From contig NZ_BDCI01000002.1 in NCBI RefSeq assembly GCF_001613425.1, forward strand, positions 186,001 through 250,000: DNA of 64,000 nt. Reading direction: 5' to 3'. Origin of the DNA: Nocardia vulneris (GTDB lineage: Bacteria; Actinomycetota; Actinomycetes; Mycobacteriales; Mycobacteriaceae). Under the pieces are notes generated by a model. That model saw nothing but the letters and a program-made list of their open reading frames with translations, made no database searches and was not told where the DNA came from. Shown in pieces: positions 25,076 through 32,165 of this stretch. Every line of letters starts with the position of its first letter. The first letter of the stretch is position 1. The translations under genes and the position numbers were made by a program.

Positions 25076-26791
25076 CTACGGCACGGTTTCGATCAACTTC
25101 ATCACACCTGTCAAGGTCGCAGCATAGCTCGGTTCGGTGGCGTAGCCCGCGGCCGCCACTGCGCGGGCGAACGCGTAGGGATCGGCGGTGTGCGCGAACG
25201 CTTTCGCGTACCGGGGCTGCAACAGCACCTGTGCGTGGCCGTCGAACGACTCCGCCGGAGCGGCGTAGGCCCGGAACCACGCGCGCACGACGTAGTTGTA
25301 CCGGCCGTCGGGCCGTGGTGTCACCGAAATGATCTCGGGGTAGCCGCGTACGTTCGGCGTGCTGTGCACTTCCGTGGTCGTGCACAGCTTACGTTGCGCC
25401 TCGGGCACTTTCGCGCCCGCCTTGATGCCGAAGAAGTTGTTGCCGCAAGCTTTCGCGCCCCAACCGGTTTCGAGCGCGGCCTGGCCGAGGGTGACCAACC
25501 ACGGGATGCGGCTGCGGGTTTCGTTCGCCTGTGCGTGCGGACGGTACTTGCGCACGAAATCGACGACGTGCGCGGGCACCCGGCCGCTGGGGCGCGGCCC
25601 GGGTTTCGGCGTCGGCGCGGGTGCGTTACCGCCGCCCAAGCCGGGAACAGGTCCGGCGAACAGCGGACTCGGCGATCGCGCACCCTCCCAGCTCAGGTCG
25701 ACGTGAATGTGGTCGGTGTGCGGGTTGCTGCCGCCGTACGCCCGCCAACCCTGCGCCCGGTACTGCCAGCCCCACTGCCGTCGATTCCAAATGATGTACG
25801 CCACTTGCAATTCCACCGCGTTGGATTGCAGCCAGGCAAGGTAGGCGTCGACCTGAGCCCGATGCGCCGGGTCGGCCGCGTTCGCGTAGAGGTCGATCGA
25901 ACGCCCTTCCCCGTGCAGCGACGGGGTGCCGAAAGTGGTTGCCCGGCAGTTGAAGGTGCCCGCCTGACGGCCGGTCAGTCGCTTCCACTGATTCGCCATG
26001 GCGCGGGCACCGGGCTGCTCCCCCGTCGCACACTTGGTGAACGAACCGCGCCGTACGATGCCCGCCGCACGATCGGGCGTCCGGGTCGGAGTGGGCGTGG
26101 GCGTAGGTCCCGGCTTCGGCGTCGATCGGTTCAGGCGATACTGCCGCACATGGGCGAGTGCGGCCGCGTTGGCCGCACCGGTCAGATACGTCCAGGTGTC
26201 GGGTCGTCCGCGCACGTCGATGTGCGCGAAATTGCCGCCGACGCCGAGCGCGATATCGTTGCCGCAGGCGTCGATCGCCAGTTCCGCGATCTGCAACCCG
26301 GTGAGACCGGCGATGGCTATATCGGCGGCTTGTCCGCTGCAATGCCTACTGAGCGTGGGCTTTTGCCCGCGCGCCCGGTAGACGGCGACATTGCTCGCCC
26401 AGGACCGGTAGCCCGAGGTGATCTGCACCGGTTTTCCCACCCGATCGCGGATCGCCTGCAGACAGCGGACCAGAGCCGGTGAGATGCGGGCGCGGTCCGC
26501 GGGCCGTCCCCCGCTGCTGACGAGTTCACCGACGGTGAAGTTCGGCGCCAGCTTCTTCGTGCGAACCTGCGGGCCGGTGTCGTAGAGCGGCAGACCGGTA
26601 CTGTTCGGATCCCAGTGCTCTTGCCCGGCGGCCGATGGACCGGGCCGGGCGGTGAGCACCAGCCCCGACGGGAAGCTTTCGGCTTCGAAGCCCGCCTCGG
26701 CACCCGCGATGCTCTCGTCGAACTCGTGCTGCTCGACGGCCCCGGATTCTTCGGCGGCGCTGGGGACAGGCCACTCGGCGACGACGCTCAT
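25076..26791 (-). CDS. multi-domain cell-wall hydrolase: two M15-like domains plus glucosaminidase, no signal peptide
   Basis: 571 aa from the ATG at 26791 with an excellent GGGAGG site. After an acidic N-terminal tail (about residues 1-50) comes an M15/VanY-like DD-peptidase domain: the zinc signature SRHCSGQAADIAI (H150, D157) and AHID (H190). A PTPTP linker (about 225-240) leads to a second M15-like unit with SLHGEGRSIDLYA (H293, D300) and HTDHIHVDL. The C-terminal region (about 405-571) is a glucosaminidase/FlgJ-like domain with the catalytic Glu in ALETGWGAKACGNNFFGIK. Substrates would be peptidoglycan peptides and glycan. No signal peptide or membrane segment is visible, which is odd for wall enzymes. 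Confidence 0.85.
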   Translation of the reverse strand: MSVVAEWPVPSAAEESGAVEQHEFDESIAGAEAGFEAESFPSGLVLTARPGPSAAGQEHWDPNSTGLPLYDTGPQVRTKKLAPNFTVGELVSSGGRPADRARISPALVRCLQAIRDRVGKPVQITSGYRSWASNVAVYRARGQKPTLSRHCSGQAADIAIAGLTGLQIAELAIDACGNDIALGVGGNFAHIDVRGRPDTWTYLTGAANAAALAHVRQYRLNRSTPKPGPTPTPTPTRTPDRAAGIVRRGSFTKCATGEQPGARAMANQWKRLTGRQAGTFNCRATTFGTPSLHGEGRSIDLYANAADPAHRAQVDAYLAWLQSNAVELQVAYIIWNRRQWGWQYRAQGWRAYGGSNPHTDHIHVDLSWEGARSPSPLFAGPVPGLGGGNAPAPTPKPGPRPSGRVPAHVVDFVRKYRPHAQANETRSRIPWLVTLGQAALETGWGAKACGNNFFGIKAGAKVPEAQRKLCTTTEVHSTPNVRGYPEIISVTPRPDGRYNYVVRAWFRAYAAPAESFDGHAQVLLQPRYAKAFAHTADPYAFARAVAAAGYATEPSYAATLTGVMKLIETVP

Positions 26792-26809
26792 CACTTGCCT
26801 CCCCACGTC

Positions 26810-28951
26810 TCAGTAGGTGCTCTGGTGGAGGGGGCGGCGCTCCCGCGGCGGCCGCGCGGGCGTCGCGGTGCGCACCCCGAGGTCGGCGAGGGTGACGACG
26901 GTGCTGCCGCTGGTCCAGAAATTCTTCGCCTGCCCCCGCGCGACGAGCTCGACGCACGCGGCGTGCGCGCACTGGCTGACGCCGGGACGGGCGGGATGGA
27001 ATTCGTAGTAGTCCAGCATCGAGATCTCGATCCGAGTGGCGGGCTTTTTCCGCCAGTCCTTGGACGCCGGCGGCAGCACCCGCCACTGCACGCAGTCGAT
27101 CGCCCCGTAAGCGAATTGCAGGTCGCTGTTGCGGTATTCGCTCTGCTCGATCCGGGTGACTCCGATATCGCCGCCGCGCGCGATCGACTTGCGGATCTTG
27201 TCCCGCACGCCGGCCGACCGCTTGATCATGTCCGCCACGTCGATGGTGACCTCGGTACCGCTGGCCCCGAGGAAATGCGCGAACAGCCGGGCCGCCAGCG
27301 GGCCTGCCGCGATCACGCGGGCCATCGAGAAGATCGCCACATCGCGCGGATCGCCGAACGCGCACGCACAATCGATCGCCGCCTTGGCGTCGAGGCGATG
27401 ACTGGTCAGGCTGCAGCGCTTGCGGAATCGCTGCTGCAGCACGCTCCAAGGCGCCTCCGGCTTCAGATCGTCCTGCACCGGCTTGCAGGTGCCGAGCATC
27501 CGGCGCGGGCGCGCGGGCGGCACCTCGCCCTCCGACGATTCGCGCGCTGTGCACCGGCACCCGCACTCCTGCGCGATCGACTCCCCCGCGTAATCCTCGG
27601 ACTCCCAACCGGTCTCGCCCCAGTATTCGCCGTCGCCCGCCTGCGGCGTCCACAGCTCGTCGGCGCTCTTCTCGGCCACTTCCCGGCTGACGACCCCGCC
27701 GCGCAGGTTCGCCGACGCGTCGGCGAGCAGCTGCCAGCCGAATCGACGGGGAATGTCGTTGTGCGGCACCCGTGTTCGCTCCACCCGGAAGTTCGGCGAA
27801 CCGGCCGCCCGGAGCGCCGCGGCGACCCGCTCGCTGGCCCGCGCGGTGCCCTCACCGGGGCGGTACAGCACCCGCAGCGCGCCGGTGCCCGCCGCCATGC
27901 GCTTACGCGCCCAGTCGAGCAACGCTTTCGGGTCGTTGTACAGCGCGTCGAAGGTGTGCACCTCGTCCGGATCGGTATGACCCAGGATCGCCATCAGCGC
28001 AGCGCCACCGCCGGAGTGCGCGGTCAGGATCAGCCGATTGCGCCGCACGGTCGTGCCGGTCGCCGCGCCGAAACGGGCCAGCGCGTCATCGATCAGTGCC
28101 TGCAGTGCACCGGGTTTCGTGAGCGCCGGGAACGTGTAGCGCGCCGGATTGCCCTTCGGCTGATGGTGGCCGCGGGGCAGGATCAGCAACGTCGGGACGG
28201 TCCGTCCGGCGGCTCCCGGCTTGGCCGGATCGGTGAAATCCAGTCCGCTGATCGGTTTCTTGTGCTTGACGATCTGCATGGCCGCGCCGTGACCGGAGTA
28301 GCCGTGCAAATGCACGACCACGTCGACCACCGAAGGCTCGACCATGCCGTTCCACTCGATCAGCAGATCCGGTGGCGTGCCCGCGTGCGAACGCAGCTGG
28401 GGATGCCGGTGCACGAGCAACCGGCCGGGTGTCACCGCGACGGGCTGGGCGTCTTCGTAGTCCGCGTCTTCGTAGTCCGCGTCTTCGTAGTCCGCGTCTT
28501 CGTAATCGGCGTCTTCGTAGTCCGCGTCCTCGTTGTCGGCTTCCTCGTAGTCGGCTTCCTCGTAGTCGGCTTCCTCGTAGTCGTCGTTCTCGTAGTCGCC
28601 CTCTTCGTAGACTCCGCCTGCGTAACCGGCGTTCTCGTGGTCCGCTTCCGTATAGTCCGCGGCCTCGAAAGTCGCTGCCTCGCTGTCTACTTCGAAGAGC
28701 GCTTCCTCCTGGTCGGCGTCCTCGCTGTCGTACTCGGTCCCGTAGGCGTAGTCCGCCTCGGTATCCCCGGCTTCGTTATCCCCGGCTTCGTCGAACTCGG
28801 TGTCGGAACCTTCGTTCTGCCAGCCGGTCTCGCCGTCGTATTCCAGATCACCCACGTCCTCGGCGAAGACGTCTTCGCGCGTGGGCCACACGCCGGTCTC
28901 CGGCGTCGCCTCGGGCGAAGCGAAGATCGATGATTCGGCAACGGTACTCAT
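26810..28951 (-). CDS. acidic-repeat protein with alpha/beta hydrolase domain and unknown C-terminal domain
   Basis: 713 aa from the ATG at 28951, preceded by GGAG at 6 bp. Residues 1-165 are extremely acidic and low in complexity, ending in about nine tandem YEDAD/YEEAD units (about 124-163). A hydrolase-like domain follows (about 168-390): HLHGYSGHGAAM, then the nucleophile elbow LTAHSGGGAALM (Ser308) and a candidate His in VPHNDIPRRFG. The C-terminal 300 residues, with a Cys cluster (ECGCRC) and the segments ISMLDYYEFHP and NFWTSGSTVVTL, are not recognised. No signal peptide is seen. It is upstream of and co-transcribed with the wall-hydrolase gene (18 bp gap). Confidence 0.75.
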   Translation of the reverse strand: MSTVAESSIFASPEATPETGVWPTREDVFAEDVGDLEYDGETGWQNEGSDTEFDEAGDNEAGDTEADYAYGTEYDSEDADQEEALFEVDSEAATFEAADYTEADHENAGYAGGVYEEGDYENDDYEEADYEEADYEEADNEDADYEDADYEDADYEDADYEDADYEDAQPVAVTPGRLLVHRHPQLRSHAGTPPDLLIEWNGMVEPSVVDVVVHLHGYSGHGAAMQIVKHKKPISGLDFTDPAKPGAAGRTVPTLLILPRGHHQPKGNPARYTFPALTKPGALQALIDDALARFGAATGTTVRRNRLILTAHSGGGAALMAILGHTDPDEVHTFDALYNDPKALLDWARKRMAAGTGALRVLYRPGEGTARASERVAAALRAAGSPNFRVERTRVPHNDIPRRFGWQLLADASANLRGGVVSREVAEKSADELWTPQAGDGEYWGETGWESEDYAGESIAQECGCRCTARESSEGEVPPARPRRMLGTCKPVQDDLKPEAPWSVLQQRFRKRCSLTSHRLDAKAAIDCACAFGDPRDVAIFSMARVIAAGPLAARLFAHFLGASGTEVTIDVADMIKRSAGVRDKIRKSIARGGDIGVTRIEQSEYRNSDLQFAYGAIDCVQWRVLPPASKDWRKKPATRIEISMLDYYEFHPARPGVSQCAHAACVELVARGQAKNFWTSGSTVVTLADLGVRTATPARPPRERRPLHQSTY
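28451..28610. repeat. 15-bp tandem repeat encoding the acidic YEDAD repeat
   Basis: About ten to eleven imperfect copies of a 15-bp unit (GTCTTCGTAGTCCGC on the plus strand) lie in frame in the 713-aa protein gene. Copies near 28451-28500 are almost identical, while those toward 28610 diverge. In-frame 15-bp units allow copy-number change without breaking the frame, so the repeat may vary between strains. Confidence 0.85.
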
Positions 28952-29004
28952 ATCAGGCTCCAATCGGTATCGCGCGATGGCGAACGACTCGACGTCCCCA
29001 CGGC

Positions 29005-30339
29005 TCAGAGCCGTGGGGCCACTCGTCGATGTCCGTTCGTCGCGGCCGCCGCCGGCGCCGCCGGTGCCGAGGGTGCGGTGGTGCCGGACAGCACGCCGGC
29101 GGGCAGCAGTTTCGTCGGTTGCGCCGATCGGACCTGATTCGTGCTGCGGCGCATGGTGACCGCCAGATCCTTGACCCGCTCACCGGTCGCCGACTGCCAC
29201 AGATCGATGATCCGGTTCATCGTCTGGGCGGGGCCGGGCCCCGGCACGCCGGTGGAGCGATACAGCAGCTCGGCTTGCGACTGTTCGTCGAACACCCCGA
29301 GCTCGATCGCCCACAGCAGCGGGGAAACCAGCGTGGCGAGTTCGAAGAGTTCGCGCGCCTGCCGCGAGGGCGCCACGCCGACCCGCCTGCCGATCGTCGC
29401 GAGCCGATCGGCCGGGTTACCGCCGCTGATACCCGCGTTGGCGCTGAGGTCCCGGACCACCGCGCTCTCGTAGTCGACCGTGAGGTGGAACCAGTTCAGC
29501 AGGCAGACGTAACTGAACTCTTCGCGCGAGAGCATCCCGCCGAGCCGGCGCAGCCGCAGCATCTCGGCCAGAGTCTGGCACAGGTATCCGATGTAGCTGG
29601 CGTCGGTGGGGTTCGAGCCGGAGGTGTTGCGTTCGTTCTCGATGCCGAGCCAGACCTGCCGCAGCAGTTCGTTCCACATCTCGATGAAGCGGATGTTGCT
29701 CGCGGCGCCCGCGTCGCGCTTCCAGGCCTGGCTGTCCGCGCCGGGCGCCGGATGCGGGAGATCGAGTCCGAACATGCGCCAGTAGGCGTTGCGCCGGTTC
29801 ACCCGGGCATCGGGGCGCAGCTGGCTGGTCAATCCGCCCACCCGGAACAGCGGCGGGTCGCGGAAGAACAATTCCTCGGTGGCGCGTACCCAAGCCATGG
29901 TTTCGACCGAAGGTGCGGGCAGCGTCTCGCCGACCACGTAGCGCCGCACCACCTCCGCGAAAATCTCTACGGCGCCGGTGCTTTCGACCAGGTACGCGTA
30001 GAACATGTGGTCCCACAGCGGCACCACCTGCGGATCGTTGGTCGGGTTGTAGCCGAGCGGCGGCGGGAACGGCGGTGTCCCCGTGGTGGGCCCGTGCACG
30101 CCGGACTTGAACGACTCCTTGATCAAGTTGTCCGGCAGCTGCGTCAACTTGACCGCGGCCGGGTCGCCGAGCGGCACCTTGGTCTCGGTGAAGACCTTGG
30201 GCCAGACGGTGATTCCGCCCTGCGCCCAGATCTCGTCCAGCCACCGGCTCAACTGCTCCGGGTGGAAGGTGAAGACCGCGTCGGCGGGTGTCAGCGGGTC
30301 GGTGAGCTTGGGGAGCTTGGTAGCCAACTGTCGGAACAT
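29005..30339 (-). CDS. hypothetical soluble protein of the 25-35 kb operon
   Basis: 444 aa, with AAGGAAGG just before the ATG. No signal peptide, membrane helix or catalytic motif is seen. The N-terminal part is proline-rich in places (GTPPFPPPLGYNP). The remainder is helical, with aromatic-rich segments WDHMFYAYLVESTGAVEIF, ELFFRDPPLFRVGG and EEFSYVCLLNWFHLTVDYE. The last 40 residues are Ala/Pro-rich and probably disordered. I do not recognise a family. It lies between the acidic hydrolase and the 179-aa protein, 13 and 53 bp from its neighbours, so it shares their operon. Confidence 0.65.
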   Translation of the reverse strand: MFRQLATKLPKLTDPLTPADAVFTFHPEQLSRWLDEIWAQGGITVWPKVFTETKVPLGDPAAVKLTQLPDNLIKESFKSGVHGPTTGTPPFPPPLGYNPTNDPQVVPLWDHMFYAYLVESTGAVEIFAEVVRRYVVGETLPAPSVETMAWVRATEELFFRDPPLFRVGGLTSQLRPDARVNRRNAYWRMFGLDLPHPAPGADSQAWKRDAGAASNIRFIEMWNELLRQVWLGIENERNTSGSNPTDASYIGYLCQTLAEMLRLRRLGGMLSREEFSYVCLLNWFHLTVDYESAVVRDLSANAGISGGNPADRLATIGRRVGVAPSRQARELFELATLVSPLLWAIELGVFDEQSQAELLYRSTGVPGPGPAQTMNRIIDLWQSATGERVKDLAVTMRRSTNQVRSAQPTKLLPAGVLSGTTAPSAPAAPAAAATNGHRRVAPRL

Positions 30340-30352
30340 GGCGCTGCCTTCC

Positions 30353-30892
30353 TTAAAGTGCCTGCGGCGAATCGGAGTGCGTGAGCGAGACGCCGCCGCC
30401 GGAGCCGGAGCTGACCGGCCCGTACGTCACGAAGGTGACGGCCCGGACCTGCCCGTCGCAGTCCTGGATCTGCGCCGCGACCGCCTCGGCGGGATAGGTG
30501 ATCGAGAAGGTCGGTTTCGACCCGCAGCCGTCCCCGTTCCCGCCGTCTCTGCGGATCTCGTCGTAGACGTAGAGGATTTCCGGGCCGCGAGCACCGCGGT
30601 GGATCACGGCGATCCGCTCCGCGTAGTTCGGCAGGCCCTTCTGGAATTCGAGCAGTTTGTGCTCGACGTCGACCCGGGCGGGCAATCGCTGGGCGATCGG
30701 TCCCTTCGCCGAGAGGTTGCGTGACTGCAACCCGTATTGCAGCTCCGAGAAGATCGACAGCGTGAAGTCGTTGCCGTTCGCGAGCGTGCTCGGCGCCGCG
30801 CTCTCCTGCTGCCGATACTGCTGAAGCACGCCGGTGAACAACTGGATCAGCTGATCCATGTCCACCGCCGCCTTGCCTGGCTCGTTGTCCAT
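30353..30892 (-). CDS. hypothetical soluble protein of the 25-35 kb operon
   Basis: 179 aa, ATG preceded by AGGAG at 6 bp. The N-terminal 40 residues (MDQLIQLFTGVLQQYRQQ) form an amphipathic helix. The remainder has beta-rich segments (FTLSIFSELQYGLQ, KPTFSITYPAEAV, VRAVTFVTYGPV) and ends in a Gly/Ser-rich tail. Two cysteines are in GDGCGSK and QDCDGQ. No family is recognised and there is no secretion signal. It is 22 bp downstream of the metalloprotease gene in the same operon. Confidence 0.6.
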   Translation of the reverse strand: MDNEPGKAAVDMDQLIQLFTGVLQQYRQQESAAPSTLANGNDFTLSIFSELQYGLQSRNLSAKGPIAQRLPARVDVEHKLLEFQKGLPNYAERIAVIHRGARGPEILYVYDEIRRDGGNGDGCGSKPTFSITYPAEAVAAQIQDCDGQVRAVTFVTYGPVSSGSGGGVSLTHSDSPQAL

Positions 30893-30914
30893 GTCGGTCT
30901 CCTATCTCCTACGT

Positions 30915-32165
30915 TCAGGCGGCGACGCGGTCGCCGCCACCCATCCGGCGCAGCCATGTCTCCATTTCCGATGGCGCGGTGGACGATTCGAGACCGCGCA
31001 GCACGGTCAGCGCCAGAATTCGCATCGGCTCGACCCGCTGCAGGTAGGTCGAGGTGTACAGCGAGGCACCCGCGCGGTCGGCCAGTCGGTTCAGTTCGGC
31101 GGGCGATACCCGCCGCGGGTCGGCCAGTGCCGAGAGCGGCACGCCATGGAAGGCTCGCATCGGCCTGCGCGTGCACACCTCGGCGATCGTGGGCAGCAGC
31201 GGCATGCTGGCCGCCACGATCGCGCCGACCTCCGAAGAAGCCTGCGCGAGTGGATGTCTGGCCTGCCAGCGCGCGGCCAGCGCGTCCCACGGGCCGGCGC
31301 CGAACCAGCTCCGGCACAACGCCGCGTTGAACTGCACCCGCAGCGCCGAGACCGGATGCGGGTCACCGAACGGCATCCGGTACACCTGGCTCGACGGTCC
31401 GTCCACGACCGTCGCCAAAGCCGGCACCGGCGCGTATCCCAGCAAGCTGAAGGCGTAGACGTCGGCCGCCACCTCGGAAGCCCAACTGCGCCAAGCGGCG
31501 GCCGCCGGCGCGCTGTGCGGCGCCAGCGCGGCATGCAGGGCCGCCGCCAATTCCTTTGTCCAACTGGTCAAATGGGCCACCTGGTGGCCGGTCTCGTGCA
31601 CCAGCGAGGTCGGCTGCCACAGATTGTGCCGAGTGATCTTGATCGCGGCCGCCGGTGACAGGGAGGCGTCCCAGAGCCGGGCGCCGGAGCGCAGGATCGA
31701 CGCGCCCATGCCCTTGTCGAGATAGGTGAGCACCGGCGGTGTGTCGATGCCGAGCGGCCGCAGTACCTGATCCATGCTGTGCACGGCCAGGGCGTCCAGC
31801 CCGCGCAGCACGGCCGCGGTGCGCGGATTCGTCCTGGTGTTCACCGCGTCGCAGTAGAAGTCGACCACGGCTTCCGCGCGACTGTACCGGCGGCGCACCC
31901 TGAGCAGTTCCGCGCGTGCGGTTTTCAGGTCCGCCGGTGTCGTCGCACCTTTGATCGTGAACAGCGTGCGGTCCGCCTGCGCGGTGAGTCTGCGCGCCTG
32001 GCCGGTGAGGCTCGCGCGGACGCTGAGCCCGAGATAGGACTCCAGCTCGCGCCATGCCACCGGTGACGCGCTGACCTCGAGGTCGCCCAGCGCCGCGCAC
32101 GCACGCCGCCAGTGCCGCGCCTCGGCGGCCAACGCGGCGGTCTCGGTGGCGAATCGGGCGTCCAT
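30915..32165 (-). CDS. putative zinc metalloprotease (HETGH / ExxAD)
   Basis: 416 aa. The zinc-binding motif HETGH (H190, E191, H194) lies in TSLVHETGHQVAHLTSW. A second motif WASEVAADVYAF (E231) could supply the third ligand in the gluzincin ExxAD style. The N-terminal 130 residues are helical with no transmembrane segment and no signal peptide. The ATG overlaps the stop of the 805-aa gene by one base (TGATG). Substrate and protease family are unknown; the combination of motifs makes catalysis likely but not certain. Confidence 0.7.
   Translation of the reverse strand: MDARFATETAALAAEARHWRRACAALGDLEVSASPVAWRELESYLGLSVRASLTGQARRLTAQADRTLFTIKGATTPADLKTARAELLRVRRRYSRAEAVVDFYCDAVNTRTNPRTAAVLRGLDALAVHSMDQVLRPLGIDTPPVLTYLDKGMGASILRSGARLWDASLSPAAAIKITRHNLWQPTSLVHETGHQVAHLTSWTKELAAALHAALAPHSAPAAAAWRSWASEVAADVYAFSLLGYAPVPALATVVDGPSSQVYRMPFGDPHPVSALRVQFNAALCRSWFGAGPWDALAARWQARHPLAQASSEVGAIVAASMPLLPTIAEVCTRRPMRAFHGVPLSALADPRRVSPAELNRLADRAGASLYTSTYLQRVEPMRILALTVLRGLESSTAPSEMETWLRRMGGGDRVAA

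Noticed and set aside
23999-26482. Very long plus-strand open frame (827 aa) opposite the SDR, OsmC and wall-hydrolase genes
   Set aside because: It is antisense to recognised genes on the minus strand and has the Arg/Gly/His-rich composition typical of GC-rich shadow frames.
28451-28610. CRISPR-like repeat
   Set aside because: Units are 15 bp, contiguous and in frame in a protein gene; there are no spacers.
26615-28933. Plus-strand open frame (772 aa) opposite the acidic-repeat hydrolase
   Set aside because: Its Val/Phe-rich repeat is the mirror of the YEDAD-coding repeat; no ribosome site or domain is seen.
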